From Chryseobacterium formosum (lineage in GTDB: Bacteria > Bacteroidota > Bacteroidia > Flavobacteriales > Weeksellaceae), in the NCBI RefSeq assembly GCF_026460885.1, contig NZ_JAOVZW010000010.1, positions 62,001 through 126,000 on the forward strand: a stretch of DNA of 64,000 bases, given 5' to 3'. Below, in pieces: positions 16,500 to 24,960 of the stretch; the first letter of the stretch is position 1, and each line of letters opens with the position of its first letter. Under the pieces are notes generated by a model. The model ran no database searches, was not told the DNA's origin, and worked only from the letters and a program-made list of their open reading frames with translations. The translations under genes were made by a program, and so were the position numbers.

Positions 16500-18425
16500 T
16501 TAATCTAACTGCGTTCCCAAATGTTCCCATTCCTGTAATGCAAGATCAAGCTCTTCTTTGGTTTTATTGTATTTTTCTAAAGTTTCTTCAGAAGGGTTTT
16601 CTTTAGTAAATGTAGCTTCAAAATTTTCGATGACAGTTTCCAGTTCAGAAATTTTTTCTTCTACTTTTTTTAGTTTATTCTGAATGCTTTTCTGCTCCTT
16701 ACTAACGATTACATTCGACTGAACTTCAACTTTTGGCTCAGACTTGACTTTAACCTCAACTTTAGCTTCATCACCATGTAGTTTTGCTTTTTCAGCAGAA
16801 ATTTCACGAATGCTTTCTTTTTGTCTGAAATCAAGATACTCGTTGATGTCGCCTAAAAATTCTTTCATTTTACCGTCACGGAATTCATAGATTTTATCAC
16901 TCAATCCCTGTAAAAATTCTCTGTCGTGAGAAATCACAATTAATGTACCTTCAAACCTCTGCAAAGCCAATTTTATAATCTCTTTAGACTGGATATCCAA
17001 GTGATTGGTAGGCTCATCCATAATCAAAACATTGAAAGGACGCAAAAGCAATTTACAAAGCGCCAAACGGTTTCTTTCACCTCCAGAAAGCACTTTTGTC
17101 TTCTTATTTACTGCTTCACCCTGAAACAAGAAAGATCCTAATAAATCACGAACTCTCGGTCTTGTTTCTTCAGTTGCAGCGTCTTCTGCCTCTTCCTGAA
17201 CAGTTTTATTTGGAGTTAAAACTTCCTCTTGATTTTGAGCAAAATAACCAATGTTTACATTATGACCCAAATTCCAGTTTCCTGAAAATTCTTTAATATC
17301 TCCGGCAAGAATTTTGGCTAAAGTCGTTTTTCCTTGTCCGTTTTGTCCTAAAAGTGAAATTCTATCGCCTCTTTGAACGATGAAATCTACATCACTGAAA
17401 ATCTGCTTTTGTCCGTAAGCTTTACCTAATTTTTCAGCTTCAAAAATAACTTTTCCGGGAACTACAGACTGTACAAAACGGATATTGAATTTCGAAACAT
17501 CATCATTATCAACCTCAATACGCTCAATTTTATCTAATTTTTTAATCAAAGACTGGGCAAAAGAAGCTTTCGTTGCGCTCGCACGGAATTTATTAATGTT
17601 ATCTTCCATTTGCTTGATTTCCGCATCCTGATTCTTTTTAGCTTGAATCAGTTTTTCACGGCGATCTTCGCGCATGATTAAATATTTAGAATAATTAGCT
17701 TTATAATCGTCTACTTTTCTGTTGTTTACGTCAAAAGTCCGGTTACAAACAGCAGTCATAAATTGTTTATCGTGACTTACCAAAAGAATTCCTCCGGGAT
17801 AATCTTTCAAAAAGTTTTCCAGCCAGATGATCGATTCCATATCCAAGTGATTGGTAGGCTCATCGAGAAGCATCAAATCATTTTTCTGAAGAAGCAATTT
17901 TGCCAATTCAATTCTCATTCTCCAACCTCCGGAAAATTCATCGGTGATTTTTTGGAAATCATCTGCTTTAAATCCTAAACCAAATAGAACTTTTTCGATA
18001 TCACCTTCCAAATTATAAGCATCGTGGTGCATCAAAAGATCATTCAAATCTGTCATTCTGTTGATCAAATCTGTGTAAGAATCACTTTCGTAATCGGTTC
18101 TTACCGTCAATTGATGATTTATTTCTTCCAATTCATCTTTCCATGCATTAATTTGCTCAAAAGCCTGCATGGTTTCGTTCCAAACGGTTCTTCCTTTCAC
18201 AAAATCAAGATCTTGTCTTAGGAATCCGATGGTAATATTTCCTTCAGGAACAACGTTTCCTTCGTAGAAAGTAATTTCTCCGGAAAGCATTTTCAGAAGC
18301 GTAGATTTCCCTGCTCCGTTTTTACCAACCAAACCAATTTTATCATCTTTTTTAATGGTAAAATTTACGTTTTGAAATAAATAATTACCCGAATGATGTA
18401 ATCCTAAACCCTGAACCGAAAGCAT
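16500..18425 (-). CDS. ABC-F family ATPase (ribosome-associated)
   Basis: A 641-residue protein with two ABC cassettes and no membrane segments. Cassette 1 has Walker A GKNGAGKST (about 36-44) and signature FSGGWRMR. Cassette 2 has GQNGQGKTT (about 352-360) and LSGGERNR. Each is followed by DEPTNHLD and a switch His (VSHDKQF, ISHDREF). A charged linker (DRREKLIQAKKNQDAEIKQM) and a coiled-coil C-terminus (KEQKSIQNKLKKVEEKI) complete the Uup/YheS-like layout. ABC-F proteins act on stalled or initiating ribosomes; some give antibiotic protection, which cannot be claimed here. Confidence 0.9.
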   Translation of the reverse strand: MLSVQGLGLHHSGNYLFQNVNFTIKKDDKIGLVGKNGAGKSTLLKMLSGEITFYEGNVVPEGNITIGFLRQDLDFVKGRTVWNETMQAFEQINAWKDELEEINHQLTVRTDYESDSYTDLINRMTDLNDLLMHHDAYNLEGDIEKVLFGLGFKADDFQKITDEFSGGWRMRIELAKLLLQKNDLMLLDEPTNHLDMESIIWLENFLKDYPGGILLVSHDKQFMTAVCNRTFDVNNRKVDDYKANYSKYLIMREDRREKLIQAKKNQDAEIKQMEDNINKFRASATKASFAQSLIKKLDKIERIEVDNDDVSKFNIRFVQSVVPGKVIFEAEKLGKAYGQKQIFSDVDFIVQRGDRISLLGQNGQGKTTLAKILAGDIKEFSGNWNLGHNVNIGYFAQNQEEVLTPNKTVQEEAEDAATEETRPRVRDLLGSFLFQGEAVNKKTKVLSGGERNRLALCKLLLRPFNVLIMDEPTNHLDIQSKEIIKLALQRFEGTLIVISHDREFLQGLSDKIYEFRDGKMKEFLGDINEYLDFRQKESIREISAEKAKLHGDEAKVEVKVKSEPKVEVQSNVIVSKEQKSIQNKLKKVEEKISELETVIENFEATFTKENPSEETLEKYNKTKEELDLALQEWEHLGTQLD

Positions 18426-18474
18426 TTGAAATGAATATTAAAAGTGAATAATGAATGTGAATCTTTTTCGGGTG

Positions 18475-18482
18475 CAAAAATA
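18475..18482 (-). promoter_or_regulatory. -7 element of the ABC-F gene
   Basis: TATTTTTG on the minus strand about 49 nt upstream of the ATG at 18425; no clear -33. Confidence 0.4.
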
Positions 18483-18508
18483 CGGAAAAGAAATGAATGA
18501 CAGGAAAA

Positions 18509-18537
18509 TAAAAAAAGAGCCGTCTAAATGACAGCTC
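18509..18537 (-). terminator. Second (orphan) intrinsic terminator downstream of the response regulator
   Basis: On the minus strand GAGCTGTC / GACGGCTC (one G-T pair) with a 5-nt loop, followed by seven or more T. It lies about 155 nt beyond the first terminator of the response-regulator operon. It is either a backup or the end of a small transcript in 18540-18690. Confidence 0.6.
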
Positions 18538-18690
18538 CCCGCTAAATTTTAAAAAGAACGTTTGCCTAGAATATAATTTCTGAAATTAAGCAGGAATTTT
18601 CAATCATCAGTAATTTCATGTAGTTGCTCTAAATGAACATGACAAAGTAACGACCGAAAATTGGGAATAATATGAGTAGAAATACGTAAA

Positions 18691-18714
18691 TAAAAAACTC
18701 CGTATTTCTACGGA
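18691..18714 (-). terminator. Intrinsic terminator of the two-component operon
   Basis: Stem TCCGTA / TACGGA with loop TTTC and a T run on the minus strand, 12 nt after the stop codon at 18726. The word TAGAAATACG (18677-18686) is also fully complementary to CGTATTTCTA (18701-18710), giving an alternative fold. Confidence 0.65.
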
Positions 18715-18725
18715 ATCAATTTCTT

Positions 18726-19397
18726 TTAAGCGGGGGCATAAATATTATTAACGATGGCGTAAATTACGATTCCCACCGTATTTTTTGCTCCAATTTTTTC
18801 AATGGCCCGTTGACGATGACTTTCTACCGTGCGTGGACTGATAAAAAGTTTTTCGGCAATTTCATTATTGGTTAATTCCTGACAGATTAATTTGACAACA
18901 TCTCTTTCTCTTTCCGAAAGATCGTCTTCCATATCAAAGAGTGACTTTTTTTTTGAAGAATTATTCATGTATGAAAGAAGCATTTCGTGATCTTCATTGG
19001 TGAAGAAGATTCCGTTCTCATGAACTTTTGTAATGGCTTCTATAAAAAGTTTTTTGTTGGAATTTTTCGGAAGAAACGCAGAAACTCCTAATTTCACCAT
19101 GTAGCCCAAAACCGATGTTTTGTAATGCGAAGAAAGAATAATAATTTTTAAGTTTGGATATTTATCTTTTAAAATTTCGACCAATTCAAAACCATTCATC
19201 GGTTGCATTTGTACATCAACTAATGCAATATCGGGAAATTTGTCGCTGTCAATTGTTTCAAGATTTTCGAGAAAAACATTTCCATCATTTGCCATCGTCG
19301 TTACCGAAAAGTTTTTTTCTTTAGACAAAAGCATTTTTACACCCTCAAGAATCAACTGCTCATCATCTACCAAGGCAATTTTTATTTGCTCACTCAT
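18726..19397 (-). CDS. Two-component response regulator, REC + LuxR-type HTH (NarL family)
   Basis: A 223-residue regulator. The receiver domain (1-125) has acidic pocket D11/D12, phosphoacceptor D61 (LVDVQMQPMNG) and LSSHYK for switch Ser/Lys. The LuxR/GerE HTH (about 160-220) is intact: LSERERDVVKLICQELTNNEIAEKLFISPRTVESH. The start codon overlaps the stop of the histidine kinase gene by 4 bp, so the two are translationally coupled partners. Target genes are not evident. Confidence 0.9.
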   Translation of the reverse strand: MSEQIKIALVDDEQLILEGVKMLLSKEKNFSVTTMANDGNVFLENLETIDSDKFPDIALVDVQMQPMNGFELVEILKDKYPNLKIIILSSHYKTSVLGYMVKLGVSAFLPKNSNKKLFIEAITKVHENGIFFTNEDHEMLLSYMNNSSKKKSLFDMEDDLSERERDVVKLICQELTNNEIAEKLFISPRTVESHRQRAIEKIGAKNTVGIVIYAIVNNIYAPA

Positions 19398-20104
19398 TGT
19401 TTTTTCTGAATTTTAAAAATTAATCGACTTCCTTTATTGAGGATACTTTTCCATTTAAATTCTGCATCCATCGATTTCATTCTGGATTCTATGTTTTTGA
19501 TTCCCATTCCTTTTTTAACTTTTTCGTAATCAAAACCTTGTCCGTTATCAAAGATAACAATTCCGGTAAAACTTTGAAAATCTTTAATCATGATATCGAT
19601 CTTGTCTGCTGTAGAATGCTTAATCACATTCGTTGTAAACTCCTGAATAATACGATAAATCTGAACTTCTACAAATAAATCTCTTTGAGTATATTTTGAA
19701 GAAACGTGCAAAGAAATATTGATTCTTGCCGATAAATTGGTAATTAATTCTTCAATATATAAAATCAAACCAAGTTTCTCTAAATTCACAGGATATAAGG
19801 AATGAGAAATACTTCTTGTACTATCAATCAGTTCAGAGATTTGGTTGGAAATAACTTCTGAAGTAGATTCATCTTCAATATCCAAATTATTTAACCATAA
19901 AGAAAGGATGTTTAATCTATTACCAATGTCATCATGTACTGAAACGGCAATTCTTTTTCGCTCTTCTTCCTGAACTTTGGTATTTTCTAAAACCAACTGC
20001 TTCTGATGCTGAATTTCAGCTCTGCTTTGTACATCTTTTTCTCTGACAATACGATCAATAAATGTTTTGTAAAGCACCAAAATAAAGAATACAATAATCG
20101 CCAA
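19394..20104 (-). CDS. Sensor histidine kinase (HisKA_3/NarX-like)
   Basis: About 236 residues from a TTG at 20104. It contains one membrane segment, a dimerisation/phosphoacceptor helix (EEERKRIAVSVHDDIGNRLN, His in SVHDD) and an HATPase domain with TTNVIKHSTA, DNGQGFD and GMGIKNIESR. The hydrophobic segment continues upstream in frame (INLLVLIIVTLAIIVF), so the TTG truncates the helix. The real start is probably about 17 codons earlier, overlapping the upstream gene's stop, where only ATT or CTG are available. It pairs with the response regulator downstream; the signal is unknown. Confidence 0.8.
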   Translation of the reverse strand: MAIIVFFILVLYKTFIDRIVREKDVQSRAEIQHQKQLVLENTKVQEEERKRIAVSVHDDIGNRLNILSLWLNNLDIEDESTSEVISNQISELIDSTRSISHSLYPVNLEKLGLILYIEELITNLSARINISLHVSSKYTQRDLFVEVQIYRIIQEFTTNVIKHSTADKIDIMIKDFQSFTGIVIFDNGQGFDYEKVKKGMGIKNIESRMKSMDAEFKWKSILNKGSRLIFKIQKKQ

Positions 20105-20142
20105 TGTGACGATTATTAAAACTAGCAGGTTGATATTTAGGG

Positions 20143-20766
20143 TTACTTCTTTAATTTTAAAAAGGTATAAATAAATGAACTGTATAGAATACTTGACAAA
20201 ACTGTATTAACTCCTAAAACCATATAGAAATTATCTTCCGAAAGATTTTGAAGCTGCTGAAAAATAATGAAAACAAATACCGAAACAGAATAATAAAAGA
20301 AAATACAAGCATCAATCAAAGTAAATCTATTTACATTCTTATTGTTTTTAACCTGTTGAACCAGTGTAAATCCGGCAAGGCAAATAATGATAATATTTGA
20401 TCCCACTTTTACTTCATCAAAATTAAATGTAATTGTTGGAATATTACTGGTAATTAAAAATAACAATGCAACAACAGAAGTTATCCCAAATAAATATTTT
20501 GACAAATCAAGCTTTTTAATAAACAAACTTGTAAGAAGTAAAAATTCTCCAGCTATGTAATACGGATAAATGAATGAAGTATCTTGTAATTCGATTACAT
20601 AAGCAAAAAAAAGACTAATTAATTCGACAAGAAAAAGAAAAACAATATAATACGCATATTGTTTTTCTTTTTTATTTAGAATGGTATATTTCCAAAATAT
20701 CAGAAAAACTATTATTAAAAGTAATCCGTAATTGAGAAACAAAAATGTTTTATAAAAATTTACCAT
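20143..20766 (-). CDS. Polytopic membrane protein next to the histidine kinase
   Basis: 207 residues with about seven hydrophobic helices and short loops (LNKKEKQY, KKLDLSKY, QVKNNKNVNR). No motif is recognised. It ends exactly where the histidine kinase frame begins and probably overlaps it, so it may serve as the separate sensory membrane part of that kinase. This is inference from adjacency. Confidence 0.6.
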   Translation of the reverse strand: MVNFYKTFLFLNYGLLLIIVFLIFWKYTILNKKEKQYAYYIVFLFLVELISLFFAYVIELQDTSFIYPYYIAGEFLLLTSLFIKKLDLSKYLFGITSVVALLFLITSNIPTITFNFDEVKVGSNIIIICLAGFTLVQQVKNNKNVNRFTLIDACIFFYYSVSVFVFIIFQQLQNLSEDNFYMVLGVNTVLSSILYSSFIYTFLKLKK

Positions 20767-20782
20767 TTATTAATCTAAATTT

Positions 20783-21517
20783 CTATTCAAATCCATCAGG
20801 GATTTTGCAAACCGGAGGACAAGGCTTTGCATAATCAAAGGTATTCGAAATTGTTTCTGTACTTCCGCCTAGATTTTTAACAAAAGAAATAAAAATAAGC
20901 GCAGGAAGCTGCTTTTGATAAATTTCAGAATATTTTAATCCAAATGAACAAACGAAGCTCACTTCCACTTCAGATTTGGTGATTTTATCAAACGGAACAT
21001 AAAATTTATTGAAAATACTTTTCCCTCCGTTTTGTTTGTATTCAGCATAAAACCAATCCTGTCCGTTACTTTGCCAAGATTCAATAGAATCAACCGCTTT
21101 ATCCTGCTCCATGATTGGTTTGCTCGCAACCGGCATAAACATATCAGAATCATTATCTATTTTGCGCATATCTTTCGACAAAACAGCATTCTTCACAACC
21201 GTATAGGTCTGAATTTCTGTGAGTTTTAAATCTTGCTCTAAAGGTTCGAAAACAGAATATGGAACTTCTCCTACTGCCATTTTATTTCCTTTTTCGTCAA
21301 GTGGGCAAAGCATGATGTTTAATCGACCTTCAATAACGCCAACTTCAGCACAAAATTCTTTGTTTGCGTTTGCTTTTTTAAGCCAATCAACTTGTTCTGG
21401 GGTGATGTTAAAAATATAATTCTCCGGGAAAAGATTTTCAAGACTTCGTAAATCGGTCTTAGAAGTCATCCATCCTTCCACTGCTGTGGTGTACTGATCT
21501 CTGTTTAGATTCTGCAT
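20783..21517 (-). CDS. Hypothetical protein
   Basis: A 244-residue soluble protein without signal peptide or membrane segment; no family recognised. Features are an N-terminal helical part (RDQYTTAVEGWMTSKTDLRSLENLFPENYIF), a central mixed region with EIQTYTVVKNAVLSKDMRKID, and a C-terminal end with paired cysteines (YAKPCPPVCKIPDGFE). It lies 16 bp upstream of the membrane protein gene and may belong to the two-component operon. Intact frame and normal codon use support a real gene. Confidence 0.6.
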   Translation of the reverse strand: MQNLNRDQYTTAVEGWMTSKTDLRSLENLFPENYIFNITPEQVDWLKKANANKEFCAEVGVIEGRLNIMLCPLDEKGNKMAVGEVPYSVFEPLEQDLKLTEIQTYTVVKNAVLSKDMRKIDNDSDMFMPVASKPIMEQDKAVDSIESWQSNGQDWFYAEYKQNGGKSIFNKFYVPFDKITKSEVEVSFVCSFGLKYSEIYQKQLPALIFISFVKNLGGSTETISNTFDYAKPCPPVCKIPDGFE

Positions 21518-21601
21518 TAATAAAGGTTTTTTAAGTTTAGGCCATAAATTTATCGAATCTACAGAAGCTATACAAACATCTGTTTAATAAATAAGAATAA
21601 T

Positions 21602-22219
21602 TTAATAATTCCTCACCGTAACATGAAAACAACTTTGCTGTCTTTCCTTAATATAATAAATTCGACCTGCATCAGCATAATATTTTAAAACCTTTTCCAA
21701 AGCCACTTCCATTTTTGGATTATTTTTTAAAACTCCGTTAAAACGAACGTAAGAAATATCGAAAGAATTGCCATAATTATGTGAACTAATCCCTAAACTT
21801 GCATTAGAATTTACTTTTCTCAGTCTGCATTGATCTTCAAGCGTTCTCGTAATCGAAGAAACTGTAAAAGTATGGCCTTTAGTTTCTTTGCTGAATTTTG
21901 AACCGATTTTTTCTAAAGTGGATTTTGCTTTTGAAACTAAATATGCTCTGCTGTAATCTAATTTTTGAACCTTAAATCCTTTTCCTGATTTTTTAACCGT
22001 GTGAAACTTCCCTTTGTTGATGTATTTCTGAACCTGAGAAGTGTTTTTCAGAATGTTCACATTAAAACTTTTTGATGCATCCAAATGTGGCTTATAAAGC
22101 GCAGTTGGCTCAACCTTCAAAACCTCAGTTAAATCATAACAAGGAAGAGATTTTGTCGACTTTTGACTGTAAAAAGAATGTGAAAAAATAATAAGAATTA
22201 TAAACAGGTACTTTTTCAT
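21602..22219 (-). CDS. DUF5715 family protein (M15-like D,D-/L,D-carboxypeptidase fold)
   Basis: A 205-residue exported protein; the signal peptide ends near residue 19 (SHSFYSQ). Key motifs of the M15/VanY-like zinc site are visible: SSHNYGNSFDISYV (His and Asp ligands) and the C-terminal CFHVTVRNY (third His). This fits DUF5715 of Bacteroidetes. A role in trimming peptidoglycan stem peptides is expected from the fold but unproven for this family. Confidence 0.72.
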   Translation of the reverse strand: MKKYLFIILIIFSHSFYSQKSTKSLPCYDLTEVLKVEPTALYKPHLDASKSFNVNILKNTSQVQKYINKGKFHTVKKSGKGFKVQKLDYSRAYLVSKAKSTLEKIGSKFSKETKGHTFTVSSITRTLEDQCRLRKVNSNASLGISSHNYGNSFDISYVRFNGVLKNNPKMEVALEKVLKYYADAGRIYYIKERQQSCFHVTVRNY

Positions 22220-22269
22220 GAAAAGCTATTTAGAATTTTAAAACAAGTAAATTTTGATTTTCTTACGCT

Positions 22270-22277
22270 CAAAGATA
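22270..22277 (-). promoter_or_regulatory. -7 element of the DUF5715 gene
   Basis: TATCTTTG on the minus strand about 50 nt upstream of the ATG at 22219. Confidence 0.45.
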
Positions 22278-22457
22278 TTAATTTAATGCAACGTCATAAT
22301 AATTTACGATTAAAAAAACACCTGTAAATTATGTTAAATAATTAAATAATCATTAAAAAATAGACCACAACACCCAATTTATAAATATTAAAAATATATA
22401 AATAATAAATTATTAATTTTTGTACATTAGCTCTCTAATTTAAAAATACATTAAAAG

Positions 22458-23171
22458 ATGATTTCAAAAACTTCAAAATTCGTAGCAGAAATGTTCGGAA
22501 CAATGGTCTTGGTATTAATGGGTTGCGGAAGCGCAGTTATTGCAGGCGCAGATGGAACTACAGGCGTAGGACTTTTAGGAATTTCCTTTGCATTTGGCTT
22601 AAGTGTCGTAGCAATGGCTTATGCGATTGGCCACATTTCAGGATGCCACATTAATCCCGCAATTTCTATTGCAATGGTTACAGCCGGAAGAATGAAAATG
22701 GACGAAGCAGTTCGTTATGTGATCGCTCAAATTCTTGGAGCCATCATCGGAGCCGGAATTCTATACCTGATTTTCATCAATCATCCCGGTGCAGAAATGA
22801 AACCTTGGGCTTTAGGATCAAACGGTTGGGGAACAGGATATTTAGATGCTTACAACATGACTGCAGCTTTCGTGGCGGAATTTGTTTTCACATTCATCTT
22901 TTTGATGGTGATTTTAGGATCAACTTCTACAAAAAACATCAATGGTGGATTTGCTGGTTTAGCAATAGGACTGGCTTTAGTCTTAATACATATCGTGGGA
23001 ATTAAAATCACTGGAGTTTCTGTAAACCCGGCAAGAAGTATCGGTCCGGCAATTTTTGCAGGCGGAGAAGCACTTTCTCAACTATGGTTATTTATTGTAG
23101 CACCAGTTTTAGGAGGAATTTTTGCAGCATTTACTTACAATTTGTTAATTGAAAAACCTGAAGCGAAATAG
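22458..23171 (+). CDS. aqpZ: Aquaporin Z (MIP family water channel)
   Basis: A 237-residue inner-membrane channel with six transmembrane helices and two half-helices carrying NPA motifs: HINPAISIAM (about 66) and SVNPARSIGPA (about 193). The Arg after the second NPA and the small residues around the filter fit a water-selective AqpZ rather than a glycerol facilitator, which would have Asp after the second NPA. A near-consensus TAATTTTTG lies about 35 nt upstream. It is monocistronic with a terminator shared with the convergent gene. Confidence 0.92.
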   Translation: MISKTSKFVAEMFGTMVLVLMGCGSAVIAGADGTTGVGLLGISFAFGLSVVAMAYAIGHISGCHINPAISIAMVTAGRMKMDEAVRYVIAQILGAIIGAGILYLIFINHPGAEMKPWALGSNGWGTGYLDAYNMTAAFVAEFVFTFIFLMVILGSTSTKNINGGFAGLAIGLALVLIHIVGIKITGVSVNPARSIGPAIFAGGEALSQLWLFIVAPVLGGIFAAFTYNLLIEKPEAK

Positions 23172-23193
23172 TTTCAGAATTTATATAAAAATC

Positions 23194-23224
23194 AAATCCT
23201 GTCTTTATCGGACAGGATTTTCTA
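23194..23224. terminator. Bidirectional intrinsic terminator
   Basis: A perfect 10-bp stem AAATCCTGTC / GACAGGATTT with a 7-nt loop and flanking T/A runs, between convergent aqpZ (+) and the nuclease-like gene (-), whose stop codon overlaps it. Confidence 0.82.
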
Positions 23225-23770
23225 TTTTATTTTCTTAATATCAAAAGGATTTTTAAAGATGAGTTCTTTGTGTTTTCCTTTGACTTCCATTTTCTTGTAT
23301 AAAAGATTGAGCGCCATTTTTCTAATAAATAAATCTTTATCTGCCAATTTCCAATAAGAATCTTCGTGAACAGTTTTAGGTTTTCGAATTAAATAAAATT
23401 CAGTTTCCCAAGAATCAACATTGTGATAAAATTCGATAATTCCGCAATGTTCAGGAATTGCAGAATGTTCAATCATTCCCATTGGTAATAGAAAGCTGAA
23501 AGAATTACAAATATAATCTCCACAACAAATTTTATCGTGTTTTAAAAATTTTTCGCCTGTAGAAATATTGACGTAAGATTTTTTAAAATCATTTTTAAAA
23601 TCACTTTTTGAAAGCTTAATTTCTATTTCATGACTGAAACCTTCTGCATTAATAATCAAAATATCAGCTTCCCAATCCGCCTGAAAGTGATTGGTCAATA
23701 CAATTTCTTTCTCAAAATCACATTGAGAATGAATATAAGCATGAACAAGTTCTTCAATTTTCAGTTTCAT
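23222..23770 (-). CDS. MmcB-like / PD-(D/E)xK-type putative nuclease
   Basis: A 182-residue soluble protein. The N-terminal part has E19/E21, WEADILIINAEGF (Asp) and HEIEIKLSKSDF (E-x-K), the order expected for a PD-(D/E)xK nuclease core. This is like the MmcB/DNA-repair-associated group, where such a core follows a short helix. Cysteines (KICCGDYICNSF) follow. The substrate is unknown. It lies 18 bp downstream of the LuxE-like gene and is probably co-transcribed. Family assignment is tentative. Confidence 0.5.
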   Translation of the reverse strand: MKLKIEELVHAYIHSQCDFEKEIVLTNHFQADWEADILIINAEGFSHEIEIKLSKSDFKNDFKKSYVNISTGEKFLKHDKICCGDYICNSFSFLLPMGMIEHSAIPEHCGIIEFYHNVDSWETEFYLIRKPKTVHEDSYWKLADKDLFIRKMALNLLYKKMEVKGKHKELIFKNPFDIKKIK

Positions 23771-23788
23771 TTAATCTTAAATTTCAAA

Positions 23789-24769
23789 TCAAGAAACAAG
23801 CAAACTGCAACCACGAATATCAGAATGATCAATTCTACCTAATACTTGGAATTTATCGCCTATTATTTTACCCAAATCCTGAGTTGCAATAAATGAACAC
23901 GAATGAATATTTGCCAAATCAATGATATTAATCGCTCCGGTTCTACCCTCTTTTTCATAATTAAAAGGATCTTCAGCATTTCTTACCAAAACCCGCATCC
24001 AACTTGGACACTGATAAATATTTTCACCTAAAGAATATGCCTGAGAAAGTAACTCCGTCATGGAATATTCAGAATAAATCTTATTGGTTTTAAATCCGTT
24101 TTGCAAAATTTCCAGCAATTCATCTTTTGTCATTTCTTCTTTTCTGCCTTTCATTCCACCGGTTTCAATTATGGTCAAAGTGTTGGAGAGTTTGAGAGTT
24201 TGAGAGTTTGAGTTGCAATAATCTAAAAAGTCTAAAAGTGCAAAAGAGACTCCAAAAAGACTAACTTTTTTATCTTTTAAATCATTCAATAATGTAAATA
24301 AATCTTCGTGATTATAAAGAAAATATCCGTTTTCTCGCTTATCAGATTTTTTCATTAGGTAATCAACCATGTAAATCAGCGACGAATTTTGTTTTTCCAA
24401 ATAACTTGGTAATAAACCTAAGAAAATAAAATCTTCCGGCTTTCCAATAAACTGTTCAAAACTTTTGTAAATACTTTCCTCGTAAAGATTTGTATCAGCA
24501 ATAAAATGTTTAGACAAATTCATCTGCGTTGTTCCAGAACTCTGAAAAAACAAATCTGTTGAAATATTTTTATTTAAAATCTGATGATTTTTAAACATTT
24601 CAATCGGCAAAAAAGGAATTTTCGCCAACGAATCTACATTTTGAGGATTGATATTCAGATAATCAACAAACTTTCTATAAATATCAATATTTTCATATTG
24701 AAAACGGAAAGTTTCGAGACAAGCTGTCAAAAAATCTTCTTCGGTTTGTATGTCAAAAATATTTTTCAA
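23789..24769 (-). CDS. LuxE/PaaK-like acyl-activating enzyme
   Basis: A 326-residue member of the LuxE acyl-protein synthetase branch of the ANL superfamily. The phosphate-binding loop FFQSSGTTQMNLSKH (about 85-99) is intact. The mid-domain ETGGMKGRKEEMTKDEL and the YSEYSMTELLSQAY motif correspond to the adenylation core; the C-terminus has DLANIHSCSFIATQDLG. No LuxC/LuxD/luxAB partners are nearby, so bioluminescence is not implied; acyl transfer to an unknown carrier is likely. The start is a TTG (no ATG in frame). An 8-bp tandem repeat lies inside the gene (24186-24212). Confidence 0.75.
   Translation of the reverse strand: MKNIFDIQTEEDFLTACLETFRFQYENIDIYRKFVDYLNINPQNVDSLAKIPFLPIEMFKNHQILNKNISTDLFFQSSGTTQMNLSKHFIADTNLYEESIYKSFEQFIGKPEDFIFLGLLPSYLEKQNSSLIYMVDYLMKKSDKRENGYFLYNHEDLFTLLNDLKDKKVSLFGVSFALLDFLDYCNSNSQTLKLSNTLTIIETGGMKGRKEEMTKDELLEILQNGFKTNKIYSEYSMTELLSQAYSLGENIYQCPSWMRVLVRNAEDPFNYEKEGRTGAINIIDLANIHSCSFIATQDLGKIIGDKFQVLGRIDHSDIRGCSLLVS
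24186..24212. repeat. Octanucleotide tandem repeat GAGAGTTT x3.4 inside the LuxE-like gene
   Basis: Units at 24186-24193, 24194-24201 and 24202-24209 plus GAG. Gain or loss of one 8-bp unit would shift the reading frame; in the current length the frame is open (encodes SQTLKLSNTL). Confidence 0.85.
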
Positions 24770-24888
24770 TGTAATTTTCAGATTAAATGTAAAGCTTATT
24801 GATTCAAAATGAATCTTTTATGGATTTAAGCTTAATAATTCACAATTAATTTATTTAAAAGAGCCAATTTTGGTTAGGTTTTTGTAAC

Positions 24889-24960
24889 ATGAACTGCGGA
24901 ATATGGATTAGTAATAAAGGCTGTAGAACCTTTATTCAAGAATTACCTCTTTTGGGGTAA
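24889..24960 (+). CDS. Possible 23-residue peptide inside the small RNA candidate
   Basis: An ATG at 24889 opens a frame of 23 codons (start MNCGIW, end LPLLG, two Cys) whose TAA lies in the terminator stem. No homology can be checked. It may be a chance ORF, but its exact fit between the possible start site and terminator is notable. Confidence 0.2.
   Translation: MNCGIWISNKGCRTFIQELPLLG

Larger units (their letters stand above)
18426..18725. other. 300-bp non-coding spacer
   Basis: It contains the ABC-F promoter, two minus-strand terminators (18509-18537, 18691-18714) and a 140-nt stretch between them with no convincing gene. The stretch holds a 17-codon ORF (MKLLMIEN...) on the minus strand that is too short to support. 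Confidence 0.5.

Noticed and set aside
18606..18659. 17-codon ORF (MKLLMIEN...) in the spacer behind the response regulator
   Set aside because: Too short, no promoter box at proper distance, no sign of coding bias.
23789..24769. Bioluminescence (lux) locus
   Set aside because: Only a LuxE-like enzyme is present; no luxA/B/C/D homologues in view, and stand-alone LuxE-like enzymes are common in Bacteroidetes.
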